Shown: positions 34,467 through 43,018, counted from the first letter of the stretch. The stretch is DNA of 53,351 nucleotides from Leeuwenhoekiella sp. (GCA_011050015.1 DRGP01000044.1:1-53351); one strand, 5' to 3'. Translations and numbers: made by a program. The notes: generated by a model from the letters alone, not told the origin.

Positions 34467-34497
34467 GGCTACAACTCACATTGTAGTCTTTTGTTTT
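34467..34497 (+). terminator. Intrinsic terminator after the Csp-like gene
   Basis: GGCTACAA (34467-34474), loop CTCACA, TTGTAGTC (34481-34488; one G-U), then a T-rich tail to 34497. A smaller hairpin (GAGGT/ACCTC, 34440-34455) precedes it. Confidence 0.65.
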
Positions 34498-34576
34498 ATA
34501 AAAAATCGGGTATAAGTTATCTTGTTTGTATCGGAAACTTGGGAAAATTACATATTGGTGACCCTTAACAAGCAAA

Positions 34577-34598
34577 TTCTACAATTCATTCAGCATAT
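34577..34598 (+). promoter_or_regulatory. Shared upstream box, copy 2 (before the second Cu+ ATPase)
   Basis: Contains TACAATTCATTCAGCATAT, 17 of 19 positions equal to the element at 33974-33995, ending 49 nt before the ATG at 34648. A candidate AraC-type operator; see the matching copy. Confidence 0.45.
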
Positions 34599-34647
34599 AA
34601 CGTAATATATTAAAAACTTTAAATCCTAAAATTTGTGATGTATTAAG

Positions 34648-36918
34648 ATGAATACGATTATGGAGACAATCAACATATTTGAAACCAAAGAAAAGAAGCA
34701 AAAACAGGGAATAAAAGAATCATTTCCTGTTACGGGAATGACCTGCGCATCGTGTGCAGCGAGCGTTGAATCTGTTTTAAAACACACAGAAGGAGTGTTT
34801 GATGCCAGCGTCAATTTCGCTAATAGTTCTGTTCTTGTGGAATACGACAAAGCGTTGAGTCCTAATCAACTTCAAAATGCACTTCGCGAGGTAGGCTATG
34901 ATATTATTATAGATACAGAAAATCCTTCGGAAGTACAACAAGAACTTCAGCAAAAACATTATCAGGACATAAAAAGCCGTACTATCTGGTCGGCTATACT
35001 TACGCTACCCATTTTTGTATTAGGAATGTTTTTTATGCAATGGGAACCAGGTAAGTGGATTTCTTTGGTGTTAACTTTTCCAATTCTTTTTTGGTTCGGT
35101 CGTAGCTTTTTCATCAATGCTTTCAAGCAAGCCAAACACGGTAAAGCAAATATGGATACCTTGGTAGCTTTGAGCACAGGAATCGCTTTTATCTTTAGTG
35201 TATTCAATACCTTTTTTCCAGAATCTTGGTTGAGTCGTGGTATTGAACCTCACGTTTATTATGAAGCGGCTACGGTAATTATAACCTTTATTTCCTTGGG
35301 GAAACTATTGGAAGAAAAGGCAAAATCCAATACGTCTTCAGCCATCAAAAAATTAATGGGTCTTCAGCCTAAAACCCTTAAAATCATTGAGAATGGAGAA
35401 GAAAAGGAAATTCCTATTTCATCCGTGCAAGTTGGCCAGACCATTTTGGTGCGTCCCGGAGAAAAGATTCCTGTGGATGGAGAAGTTTCCAAGGGAAGCT
35501 CGTATGTAGATGAAAGTATGATTACGGGAGAACCTGTTCCAGTAGAAAAATCAACTGATGAAAAAGTATTTGCAGGCACGGTAAATCAAAAAGGGAGCTT
35601 TCAATTTACTGCCGAAAAAGTAGGTGGAGAAACCTTACTATCACAAATCATTAAAATGGTTCAGGAAGCTCAAGGAAGCAAGGCGCCTGTTCAGAAACTG
35701 GTCGATAAAATTGCTGGAATATTTGTTCCCGTTGTGTTGGCTATTTCCATTATTACCTTTATTGTATGGATATCAATTGGAGGCGATAATGGTTTTTCAC
35801 AAGCCTTATTAACTTCTGTAGCCGTGTTGGTTATCGCTTGTCCTTGCGCATTGGGATTGGCCACACCTACTGCCATTATGGTGGGTATCGGTAAAGGCGC
35901 TGAAAATAATATTTTGATAAAGGATGCCGAAAGTTTAGAGCTTGGCCATAAAGTGAATGCAGTAATCCTTGATAAAACGGGTACGATTACTGAAGGAAAA
36001 CCTTTGGTAACCGACATACTTTGGAAGGACAAGCTTGAAAATCAGAACGATTACAAGGAAATTCTTTTGGCTATCGAAGCACAGTCAGAACATCCCTTGG
36101 CAGGGGCTGTAGTCAACCACTTAAAAGATGAAAATGTTGAACAAACTGAAATGGCTTCCTTCGAAAGTATCACAGGAAAGGGGGTAAAAGCTCAAACAGA
36201 AAATGGTTCAAAATACTATGTTGGAAACCATAAGCTAATGGTTGAAAAGAATATTCAAATCGACGCTTCCTTAATGCAAACGGCAGAAAGTCTCGAAGAG
36301 CAGGCTAAAACGGTCATTTTCTTTGGCAATGAAAAACAAGTGCTGGCGATACTCGCCATTGCTGACAAGATTAAAGAAACTTCAAAAAAAGCTATAGAAA
36401 CACTTCAAGACAGAGGCATCGAAGTCTATATGCTTACTGGAGATAACAATAAAACCGCATCTGCTGTCGCAAAACAAGTAGGAATAACAAATTACCAAGG
36501 AGAAGTGATGCCTTCACAGAAAGCAGCTTTTGTTGAAAAATTGCAAGCTGATGGAAAGATAGTCGCAATGGTGGGCGATGGTATCAACGATTCGCACGCT
36601 TTGGCACAGGCCAATGTAAGTATAGCAATGGGTAAAGGGTCTGATATAGCAATGGACGTCGCGAAAATGACATTGATAACGTCAGATTTGCAATCTATTC
36701 CCAAAGCTTTGGAACTATCGAAAAGAACCGTGTTGGGCATACGTCAGAATCTATTTTGGGCATTCATTTATAATCTTATTGGTATTCCAATTGCAGCAGG
36801 CGTTTTGTATCCCGTAAATGGATTTTTATTGGACCCAATGATTGCGGGAATGGCAATGGCTTTCAGTAGCGTATCTGTAGTTCTAAATAGTTTAAGGCTT
36901 AAAGGAGTAAAACTTTAA
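34648..36918 (+). CDS. copA: Second Cu+-exporting P1B-type ATPase
   Basis: 756 aa; ATG 34660 is an alternative start. One HMA domain (GMTCASC at 30-36) and then the P-type core without HMBD modules. Seen: GEPVPVEK actuator loop, IACPCALG (396-403), DKTGT (from 442), SEHPLAGA and [12 protein letters not shown]. Terminal helices carry [11 protein letters not shown] and [15 protein letters not shown], marking a Cu+ (P1B-1) pump. It is followed 23 nt later by an HMA chaperone that can deliver copper to it. With the copy at 27526 it gives the island two copper exporters of different N-terminal design. Confidence 0.92.
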   Translation: MNTIMETINIFETKEKKQKQGIKESFPVTGMTCASCAASVESVLKHTEGVFDASVNFANSSVLVEYDKALSPNQLQNALREVGYDIIIDTENPSEVQQELQQKHYQDIKSRTIWSAILTLPIFVLGMFFMQWEPGKWISLVLTFPILFWFGRSFFINAFKQAKHGKANMDTLVALSTGIAFIFSVFNTFFPESWLSRGIEPHVYYEAATVIITFISLGKLLEEKAKSNTSSAIKKLMGLQPKTLKIIENGEEKEIPISSVQVGQTILVRPGEKIPVDGEVSKGSSYVDESMITGEPVPVEKSTDEKVFAGTVNQKGSFQFTAEKVGGETLLSQIIKMVQEAQGSKAPVQKLVDKIAGIFVPVVLAISIITFIVWISIGGDNGFSQALLTSVAVLVIACPCALGLATPTAIMVGIGKGAENNILIKDAESLELGHKVNAVILDKTGTITEGKPLVTDILWKDKLENQNDYKEILLAIEAQSEHPLAGAVVNHLKDENVEQTEMASFESITGKGVKAQTENGSKYYVGNHKLMVEKNIQIDASLMQTAESLEEQAKTVIFFGNEKQVLAILAIADKIKETSKKAIETLQDRGIEVYMLTGDNNKTASAVAKQVGITNYQGEVMPSQKAAFVEKLQADGKIVAMVGDGINDSHALAQANVSIAMGKGSDIAMDVAKMTLITSDLQSIPKALELSKRTVLGIRQNLFWAFIYNLIGIPIAAGVLYPVNGFLLDPMIAGMAMAFSSVSVVLNSLRLKGVKL

Positions 36919-36941
36919 TATTAATTATAAATTCAAATACA

Positions 36942-37154
36942 ATGAAAACTTTAAAATTTAAAACAAATATCAATTGTGGTGGTTGTGTATCAAAAGTGAC
37001 CCCTTTTTTAAACAAGCAAGAAGGTGTCGAAAGTTGGGAAGTGGATACCGCTAATCCTGATAAAATTTTAACCATAGAAAGCGATGGTGCTTCAGAAGAA
37101 GATGTAAAGGCTACCTTGCAAAAGGTAGGCTTTAAAGCGGAACCTGTAGATTAA
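36942..37154 (+). CDS. HMA-domain copper chaperone (CopZ-like)
   Basis: 70 aa, a single HMA fold: FKTNINCGGCVSKVTPFLNK, then GVESWEVDTANPDKILTIES and EEDVKATLQKVGFKAEPVD. The metal loop is NCGGC and lacks the Met of the usual M-x-C-x-x-C. It lies between the ATPase and the peptidase gene. It likely carries Cu(I) in the cytosol to the ATPase. Confidence 0.88.
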   Translation: MKTLKFKTNINCGGCVSKVTPFLNKQEGVESWEVDTANPDKILTIESDGASEEDVKATLQKVGFKAEPVD

Positions 37155-37168
37155 TACCTCGCTATAAT

Positions 37169-37954
37169 ATGGTTTATATTTTAATTTTGGTTGTGATTCT
37201 TCTGTTTGCTATTCATTTTTATCGAAAAGAGAAACGGCATAGCGTAAAGCCATTTCCAGAGCATTGGCACAAATTATTAATGGAGAATGTTCTTTATTAT
37301 AAAAATCTTTCAAAAGGCAGGCAACTTGTTTTTCAACAAAAAATGATGCAGTTTTTAAGTGAGGTTTATATAGATGGCGTGCAGTTTGAATTGGAAGAAT
37401 TAGACAAAATTTTAATTGCAGCAAGTGCGGTAATTCCTGTTTTCGGCTTTAAAGAATGGCATTACACTAATTTAAGTGGAATCCTCTTATACCCAGATAA
37501 TTTTAATGAAGATATGCAATTTAGCAGTAAGGATAACTCGCGCAATATTGGTGGGATAGTCGGGAACGGACGTTTTGAGAAACAAATGATTTTATCTAAA
37601 AAAGCATTGTATCACGGTTTTAGAAACACAACAGATAAAAGCAATACAGGCATACACGAATTTGTACACCTTATTGATAAGCTGGATGATAGAACAGATG
37701 GCGTTCCAGAGCGATTATTAGAACATCAATATGCAATACCTTGGCTGAATTTAATTCATAAGGAAATAGAAGCCATAAACGACAACCATTCTGATATCAG
37801 AAAATATGGTGGTACAAACCAAGCAGAATTCTTTGCAGTAGCTTCAGAATATTTCTTCGAGCGCCCAGATTTGCTCAAAAAGAAACATCCAGAACTTTAT
37901 AAAATGTTAGTTAAATGCTTCAATCAAAAATTAGCAAATCCAATTAAAAATTAG
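37169..37954 (+). CDS. MtfA-like zinc metallopeptidase (M90 type), membrane-anchored
   Basis: 261 aa. An N-terminal helix (residues 2-19) anchors it, an addition relative to cytosolic MtfA. The body has the family motif HEFVHLIDKLDD (zincin HExxH) and the downstream NQAEFFAVASEYFFERPDLL with the third ligand Glu region. MtfA family members are zinc peptidases. Zinc or copper stress is a plausible trigger (inference). It is the last gene of the copper block, 14 nt after the chaperone. Confidence 0.88.
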   Translation: MVYILILVVILLFAIHFYRKEKRHSVKPFPEHWHKLLMENVLYYKNLSKGRQLVFQQKMMQFLSEVYIDGVQFELEELDKILIAASAVIPVFGFKEWHYTNLSGILLYPDNFNEDMQFSSKDNSRNIGGIVGNGRFEKQMILSKKALYHGFRNTTDKSNTGIHEFVHLIDKLDDRTDGVPERLLEHQYAIPWLNLIHKEIEAINDNHSDIRKYGGTNQAEFFAVASEYFFERPDLLKKKHPELYKMLVKCFNQKLANPIKN

Positions 37955-37995
37955 TTTCTATTTAGGAGAGATTAAATCTGTAATTGAAAATCGTA

Positions 37996-38051
37996 AAGAG
38001 CGGATATTTTGAATATGCTAAACTACTTATAGCAATAAAATATCCGCTCTT
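37996..38051. terminator. Bidirectional terminator between peptidase and integrase genes
   Basis: AAGAGCGGATATTTT (37996-38010) and AAAATATCCGCTCTT (38037-38051) form a perfect 15-bp stem. The 26-nt loop contains a nested TGCTA/TAGCA hairpin. It separates convergent genes. Confidence 0.7.
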
Positions 38052-38066
38052 CAATTATTTATTTCC

Positions 38067-39278
38067 TCAAAAGTTTATAACACTATCCAATGCATCATCT
38101 GCCTCTTTATGGATGAAATTGGCTTGATAGTTCAAGGTGGTTTTCAAATCACTATGGCGATATAATTTCTGTAGCATCAACGGATGAATGGCATCCCCAG
38201 CAATATTTCCAAAACTATGCCGTGCTATGTGCATCGTTATTTTCTTATTTATTTTAGCCTTTTTAGAGATTGATTTTAGATTGTCATTAAACCTCTTTGT
38301 AGCAGTTTTTCTCTTGTTATATAAATCTTTCGCATTTTCAGGGTCTGCCTTTTTCAATTCAGGGAAAACAAAATCATCATCACTTCTTTTATCATCTTTA
38401 TATTGGTCTAAAATCTTTAGTACTTTTTCAGGAATTTTTAATGATAGAAGTTTTGCGTTTTTATGCATTCTATAATGCAGCCTGTTATCATAAATATCTG
38501 ACCATTTGGTTCGTAGAACATCAGAAACCCTCATACCAGCAAAATTGAAACTAAAAAGCCAAACATTTCTAGTATGTATTTCAGAAGGTTTGAGATTTAT
38601 CAAATTTTCAATTTGTTGAATCTCTAAAATATTTAGTCCGACTTTGGTAGTTTCAGGAAATTTGATTTTTATTTTATCGCCACCGAAGGGATATAATTCT
38701 CTGCTTACAATTTTGTATTTAATTGCTCTGTTAAATAATAGCCTTACAAATACCAAAATGTTCATTATTGAGGTTTCAGACAGGGAGTACTTAACTTTTA
38801 AAGTTAACATCAGTTTTTTAAGAAAACGTTCATCAATTTCTTGAAAAGACAATTGTTTCGAATTGTGATATTTTATAATAAAGCTCAACCACGCTTTATC
38901 AGTAGATAAACGATTTAGCTTTTCTGTACTTTCTAAATCGTCAAGATGTTCTTGTGCTAATTCAAAGAATGAAGCATTGATACCGGAGGAATATATTTCC
39001 TTCTTAATTTGATTGGCAGAAGCATCTTTTTGTTCGGATTGAAGCGTAATAAGAGCATTGTTTAATTCAGAAAGTTTCAAGGATAACAAATTGTTCAAGG
39101 TTTTGAAATTTATGTGTGATTTCTTAACCCGAATATTCTTTTCATCCCAATCTTCCAATTCAATGTAGTGACCTATATATTGGTATGTTGAGCGACGATT
39201 TTTTGTAATACGTATGGCAAGAGGATACAAGCCTTCTTTATTAGGCTTTTTGCGAAGAACTATTTTAGCGTTTGATGA
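38067..39278 (-). CDS. Tyrosine-type site-specific recombinase (integrase)
   Basis: 403 aa from ATG 39278; a TTG at 39311 would add 11 residues. The N-terminus is an arm-binding-type domain of Bacteroidota integrases (AKIVLRKKPNKEGLYPLAIR), then a SAM-like core-binding domain (about 105-205), then the catalytic domain with GMRVSDVLRTKW (Arg), HIARHSFGN (H-x-x-R) and LYRHSDLKTTLNYQ (His/Tyr nucleophile). It belongs to the family that integrates elements into tRNA genes; the tRNA-Leu fragment lies 240 nt upstream. The reading frame is intact. Confidence 0.92.
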   Translation of the reverse strand, partial: SSNAKIVLRKKPNKEGLYPLAIRITKNRRSTYQYIGHYIELEDWDEKNIRVKKSHINFKTLNNLLSLKLSELNNALITLQSEQKDASANQIKKEIYSSGINASFFELAQEHLDDLESTEKLNRLSTDKAWLSFIIKYHNSKQLSFQEIDERFLKKLMLTLKVKYSLSETSIMNILVFVRLLFNRAIKYKIVSRELYPFGGDKIKIKFPETTKVGLNILEIQQIENLINLKPSEIHTRNVWLFSFNFAGMRVSDVLRTKWSDIYDNRLHYRMHKNAKLLSLKIPEKVLKILDQYKDDKRSDDDFVFPELKKADPENAKDLYNKRKTATKRFNDNLKSISKKAKINKKITMHIARHSFGNIAGDAIHPLMLQKLYRHSDLKTTLNYQANFIHKEADDALDSVINF

Positions 39279-39315
39279 CATAATTGACCTAGTTTTGCGT
39301 ACGAAAGCCAAATCA

Positions 39316-39335
39316 GGTACAACATAGGTACAACA
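39316..39335. repeat. 20-bp direct repeat by the integrase, copy 1
   Basis: GGTACAACATAGGTACAACA, itself two GGTACAACA units 11 bp apart. An identical copy is at 39401-39420. The location between the integrase start and the tRNA scar suits arm-type binding sites. Confidence 0.8.
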
Positions 39336-39400
39336 TTCAATTTTGAATGTTTAGTTTACCAAGAAGTTTCCCTAAAGATACAAATTTATTAGTTTCTCTG

Positions 39401-39420
39401 GGTACAACATAGGTACAACA
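39401..39420. repeat. 20-bp direct repeat by the integrase, copy 2
   Basis: Identical to 39316-39335, 85 bp further on (about eight helical turns). Four GGTACAACA units in total. Confidence 0.8.
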
Positions 39421-39519
39421 AATGTTGAAATCAATTGATATTAGATGATATCAAAGAAAATGACATATTATATAATCAATTGAAAATGAGTGGCTTTGGT
39501 GCTGTTTGGGCAAATGTAC

Positions 39520-39575
39520 GCTAGACTTAGGATCTAGTGCCTTACGGTGTGAGAGTTCGAGTCTCTCCGCCTGTA
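39520..39575 (+). tRNA. 3' portion of tRNA-Leu(UAG): likely att scar
   Basis: Anticodon arm CTAGA-CTTAGGA-TCTAG (39521-39537, anticodon TAG at 39528-39530). A long variable arm typical of Leu follows, then T-arm GAGAG-TTCGAGT-CTCTC (39551-39567) and acceptor strand CGCCTGT plus A. The 5' partner ACAGGCG and a regular D-arm are missing upstream, so the gene is not intact. This is the pattern left where an element entered the 3' half of a tRNA gene. The whole tRNA-Leu copy is expected at the far (left) end of the island. Confidence 0.75.
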
Positions 39576-39580
39576 CAACG

Positions 39581-39613
39581 AAAAGACTTCTTGGAAACAA
39601 GAGGTCTTTTTTT
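39581..39613 (+). terminator. Terminator after the tRNA-Leu remnant
   Basis: A 13-bp stem AAAAGACTTCTTG/CAAGAGGTCTTTT (one G-U) closes a GAAA tetraloop and is followed by TTT. It probably ended the original tRNA transcript. Confidence 0.8.
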
Positions 39614-39662
39614 ATGCAGAAAATTTTTAAAAACCAAAATCAAGGAGAGACGAGAAGTTTAT

Positions 39663-39680
39663 CCTGAGCCTGTCGAAAGG
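39663..39680. repeat. Dispersed-repeat-like CCTGAGCCTGTCGAAAGG
   Basis: Resembles short TGAGC...GTCGAA elements common between genes in Bacteroidota and is related to 27775-27791. It lies between two terminators with no gene. Confidence 0.4.
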
Positions 39681-39693
39681 CCTGTAAAACGAG

Positions 39694-39721
39694 AAAAGCC
39701 GACTTTAACGAGTCGGCTTTT
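39694..39721. terminator. Strong terminator hairpin
   Basis: AAAAGCCGACT (39694-39704) pairs with AGTCGGCTTTT (39711-39721) around TTAACG, then TCTGTTTTT. It could serve the plus strand or, with its A-run, the minus-strand RES operon. Confidence 0.75.
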
Positions 39722-39764
39722 TCTGTTTTTAGATCAATAATAATTCGTTTTAAGGAAGCCATTA

Positions 39765-39869
39765 CTAGTTTTCAGTCTCTTTTTCCAGATTTTCCTGCGT
39801 TGTAAATGCACCAGCATCAATTTCATTCTCGGCATCCAGCAGTTCTTGATTGTACCGCTTTTTTGTCAA
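39765..39869 (-). pseudogene. C-terminal remnant of an antitoxin-like gene
   Basis: On the minus strand a frame without usable start reads TKKRYNQELLDAENEIDAG and then AFTTQENLEKETEN to a TAG at 39765-39767. The arrangement (helix with YNQEL, then I-x-x-G-x-F-x-T-x-E-x-L-x-K-E) resembles the C-termini of small Bacteroidota antitoxins paired with RelE/ParE toxins. An in-frame TAA lies about 30 nt before the TTG at 39869, so the 5' part is gone. It was probably cut when the RES operon entered (inference). Confidence 0.4.
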
Positions 39870-39918
39870 GGGTTTCTTTAAAATTTTCGACCTATAATGA
39901 ACTTACACCAAAAAAAAT

Positions 39919-40935
39919 CTATAATAATGTAGCTTTTATTTCAACTAAATCTACTTGGTATTTATTTACCTCTAAGCACTCTAGCTTATCGTCTGCGAAA
40001 ATCACATAGTTTACACCATTCTTGTGCACTGAACTTTCAAAAATGATTCCATGAGCTCCAGTGATGTATTTAATAAATTCACATATAAATTGAGTAGGAA
40101 TGTATTCTATTTGTGAATCGTAGCGCCGCACAGGCTTTGACAGATCTAAACTGATTTTCTTTTTAAGAAATCTCGACTTCGCATATTCAATTTTATCTTG
40201 CTCTAAAAAGGGGCTGCCATAGCTCGTAAAATCGACTAATTTTATAGTTTCATTTTTCTTTAGCGAAAATTTTCCGATACTGAGTTCATCTAAATATGTA
40301 ACTCTAGTTTCATATAGAGTTGTCGTCCATTCCTTACATAAATATAGAAAAGAAATTCCTTCAGGATTAGCCCTACCGTTTGTAGAATATTTGGCAGGCG
40401 GACTACCCATTTCATTTATGGAATATACACTAGCTCCTTCTTTGTGATGAATTCTTGCCCTGTACAAAATTGTTTTATCAGATAATCCTGTTTGAGCTTC
40501 AAAGAACCTATCCCAACCATAATCAAAAGAAATTGTATCTAAATTTATTAAAAAACGTCTCTCCCATTTTAATTCATGTTTTAAAACTTCCCAATAAGAT
40601 ACGCAATCTTCAATTTCTTGTAAATAAGTTACTGTGGTATCTGGGTTTTTCAAATCATTAGGCATTAATGAATAAGCATCTAGTAAAATACTATGAGCTA
40701 TATTTTGTGAGGAAAAAAGATTCCAGTCATTTTGTAGTATTTGAGACAAAGTAAATTCTGAACTTTTATCTTCCTCGAAAATATCTATCAACTCAACAAA
40801 AAAGTCTAATAATTCAGCTATGTCGATTTGATGGGATTTAGGATGCCCACAATACATGCATTCAGATATTATGGAAGAGTTTGCTTCAATAAATCTTTTT
40901 AGCTCTAAATCATTAAAACATTCACTGCAAACCAT
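39919..40935 (-). CDS. RES-domain protein with Cys-rich HEPN/RES-type N-terminus
   Basis: 338 aa. N-terminus: MVCSEC and ECMYCGH, two C-x-x-C pairs (Cys 3, 6, 26, 29) giving a likely zinc ribbon, followed by a helical part to about 150, as in HEPN/RES N-terminal domains. The C-terminal part is a RES fold: LYRARIHH (about 157-164), GRANPEG (187-193), YETR (208-211) and the late SQIEYIPTQFICEFIK block. RES proteins degrade or modify NAD+ and act as toxins; the Arg and Tyr/Glu positions expected for this are present. It is the last gene of a three-gene operon, 2 nt after the sce7725-type gene. No Xre-type antitoxin lies next to it. NAD+ depletion on infection is a hypothesis. Confidence 0.75.
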   Translation of the reverse strand: MVCSECFNDLELKRFIEANSSIISECMYCGHPKSHQIDIAELLDFFVELIDIFEEDKSSEFTLSQILQNDWNLFSSQNIAHSILLDAYSLMPNDLKNPDTTVTYLQEIEDCVSYWEVLKHELKWERRFLINLDTISFDYGWDRFFEAQTGLSDKTILYRARIHHKEGASVYSINEMGSPPAKYSTNGRANPEGISFLYLCKEWTTTLYETRVTYLDELSIGKFSLKKNETIKLVDFTSYGSPFLEQDKIEYAKSRFLKKKISLDLSKPVRRYDSQIEYIPTQFICEFIKYITGAHGIIFESSVHKNGVNYVIFADDKLECLEVNKYQVDLVEIKATLL

Positions 40936-40937
40936 TT

Positions 40938-41864
40938 TTAAACTCTAGCAGAATCATTTATAATTTCTAGGTGGTGCTTAATTGCAATTTTCTTTACCAT
41001 TCCCAATCCAGGATATTTGGCTTCATTATAATAATCTCTAAGTTCATTAGAAGCTACTGTATGAATTTCCTTTTCATTTAGAAAATCAACAGCTTTTTTG
41101 GCAGCTTCTGCAAATTTCCCCTGTATGTTCGCACGGTCAAAGTTACTCTCAGAAGTGAAGTGCCTAATCCATATTTCATCTTTTGTCTTCAGATATGTTA
41201 AGTGAATAGCTACAGCGTATGGAGCACTGCCACCTTCAATCCATTCACTGATTAGAGGCGTGTAATCCGAAAAACCAGCATATCCATCTTGAAGGTAATA
41301 AAAATGTTCTTCCGTAAATTTTTCTTCTGGCAAATCCAAATAATCACTATTTCTCTTTTCTGGTTTGAAATTGTCGTCTAGTCTTATTATTTTTTTATCG
41401 ATACCATCAACAAACCTTTTTAGGCTTCTATTATCTTCTGAAAGAACAGCAGTAACATAGTCAGATAAAACAATCTCTTTAAAATATTCGTTATTGGTAT
41501 CAGTTTGATCAGTGCAAATAATCATTGTATTTTCAAGTGCCAATTGATTCAATAGGACATTTACGGCATCATAATTATTTCTAACTATCAATACTGGTAT
41601 CCACCTTTCTCTATTAGCTAATTCAGTAACAAGTCCATTGAGAATATCATCCACATTTTTAATTTCGCCTACTTGTGGATTTAAAACCATTCCAAATTTC
41701 ACTTTACCGGCTATAAGCTTCGGTAAAGCTAGTTTCATGCTGTTAAACGATTTTTTTACAGGTTCGATTATTGGGATGATGTTATTTTTATCCCCTCTAA
41801 TATCGGAGTATTCTCTTAGAGCTATTAATTCAAACTGTCTTCCTCTCAAATATGGATAATACAT
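40938..41864 (-). CDS. sce7725 / beta-family protein
   Basis: 308 aa, soluble. The start YYPYLRGRQFELIALREYSD, followed by NNIIPIIEPVKKSFNSMKLA and a regular alternation of strands and helices (KVKFGMVLNPQVGEI, RWIPVLIVRNNYDAVNVLLN), is what I remember of the sce7725 family, related to the phage T4 beta protein-like family and likely a TIM-type barrel. The name rests on memory of the pattern, and no activity is known to me. It is sandwiched 4 nt after an sce7726-type gene and 2 nt before the RES gene; sce7725 and sce7726 are named for neighbouring genes. Confidence 0.75.
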   Translation of the reverse strand: MYYPYLRGRQFELIALREYSDIRGDKNNIIPIIEPVKKSFNSMKLALPKLIAGKVKFGMVLNPQVGEIKNVDDILNGLVTELANRERWIPVLIVRNNYDAVNVLLNQLALENTMIICTDQTDTNNEYFKEIVLSDYVTAVLSEDNRSLKRFVDGIDKKIIRLDDNFKPEKRNSDYLDLPEEKFTEEHFYYLQDGYAGFSDYTPLISEWIEGGSAPYAVAIHLTYLKTKDEIWIRHFTSESNFDRANIQGKFAEAAKKAVDFLNEKEIHTVASNELRDYYNEAKYPGLGMVKKIAIKHHLEIINDSARV

Positions 41865-41868
41865 GTAA

Positions 41869-42732
41869 TTATATTGAAATTGGTTGCTTTAAAGCACTGA
41901 TTAGCTCGTTACGCTTTTTTAAACTGAGATTCAATGCTAAACCCAGCTGTCTGAGTTCGCTAGGATAATCGCTTAAAATTTCGGAATTTGTTTTTCTTTT
42001 TTTCAGCTCATTAATAAAAAGTGTATTTAAAATCTCATTTGGTATTTTTGATATTAGCTTTTCACATATTTCAAACATGTTAAAACTATTCATAGGAGGC
42101 AAATATCCATAATAAGAGTTTACTATGTTTTTATATTCATTTGTCCTTACTACTCGCATTAAAGTATAAGGACATATCAATTCATTAATTTCAGCTGACC
42201 TTACCTGAACCATTTTGAAAGACTTTGTTTTTTTTACGAGCGCTATTATGCCAGCGCTATTATCTTCAGCCTTATACTTATCAACAAGGTTTTCGTGTGT
42301 AACAATATACGTCTGTTTAAAAAGCTTTCTATAATCACTTAATTGTCCAATCAAACGTTTAGTCGAATCTAACTCAGTTTTTATTTCAAAAACTTTACTT
42401 GTACCATTAAATAGAACCATATCTGCTATGGAATTACCTACCCTAAATTCATTAATTATGTTAGTGTCATCTAAAGCATATTTTTTTAGAATTAATTTTT
42501 CTATTAGGGTGTTTTTATAAATATACTCATTTTGATAATTTTGAAGTAAATGTCTGTATACATGTTTTATGTACCCCCTATAATCAGAAAATGAAGAGCC
42601 TATATTTTTTTTATCGTAAGCATTAATTCTATTATTCATAAAATCGTAATCTCCATTTTTCAGTAATTTTGAAAAATTAGTACTAGAAAAAATTAATGAA
42701 TAACTTCGTAACTTCTGAATGTCTTTTTTCAT
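41869..42732 (-). CDS. sce7726-family PD-(D/E)XK nuclease-like protein
   Basis: 287 aa, AT-rich coding. The core INEFRVGNSIADMVLFNG then KVFEIKTELDS shows E95, D104 and E116-I-K118, a complete D...E-x-K nuclease motif, with GQLSDYRKL (Q130, Y134) behind it, as in VRR-Nuc-type and phage/defence nucleases. The C-terminal half is helical (MFEICEKLISKIPNEILNTL). It is the first gene of the operon, preceded by a candidate -7 box. The sce7726 name is from memory; the nuclease motif is seen directly. Likely target: foreign nucleic acid (inference). Confidence 0.78.
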   Translation of the reverse strand: MKKDIQKLRSYSLIFSSTNFSKLLKNGDYDFMNNRINAYDKKNIGSSFSDYRGYIKHVYRHLLQNYQNEYIYKNTLIEKLILKKYALDDTNIINEFRVGNSIADMVLFNGTSKVFEIKTELDSTKRLIGQLSDYRKLFKQTYIVTHENLVDKYKAEDNSAGIIALVKKTKSFKMVQVRSAEINELICPYTLMRVVRTNEYKNIVNSYYGYLPPMNSFNMFEICEKLISKIPNEILNTLFINELKKRKTNSEILSDYPSELRQLGLALNLSLKKRNELISALKQPISI

Positions 42733-42755
42733 TAAACTTTATTTTTAATATATCA

Positions 42756-42763
42756 CAAAGATA
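42756..42763 (-). promoter_or_regulatory. Candidate -7 box of the sce7726-sce7725-RES operon
   Basis: The plus strand CAAAGATA reads TATCTTTG on the minus strand, a perfect TAnnTTTG, 24 nt upstream of the ATG at 42732. The leader would be about 15-20 nt. The -33 element is not evident. Confidence 0.45.
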
Positions 42764-42996
42764 TCTAAAGCAATTTACTTGATAGGTTCTTTCCAAAATT
42801 CTACTGCGGACTCAAATATTACGGATTTTAGAGTTAATTATTATTTAGGATTGGTTTTTCATTTTATAATTTACTCAGTCTAAACTTTACTAATGTAATT
42901 TTTTTAACTATCAATCATATTGAACTAACACCATATATTCATCACTAAAATTAGCAAATTACCCCATATACCCCCCCATTCAACCAAAACCCTGCC

Positions 42997-43004
42997 TATC
43001 TTTA
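42997..43004 (+). promoter_or_regulatory. Candidate -7 box of the first DEAD-box helicase gene
   Basis: TATCTTTA, one base off TAnnTTTG, 14 nt before the ATG at 43019. The rest of 42764-42996 between the divergent genes holds nothing I can name. Confidence 0.4.
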
Positions 43005-43018
43005 CCGAAAATAATTTT

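Noticed and set aside
39481-39575. Intact tRNA-Leu gene.
   Set aside because: No 5' acceptor strand matching CGCCTGT and no regular D-arm in the 40 nt before the anticodon arm.
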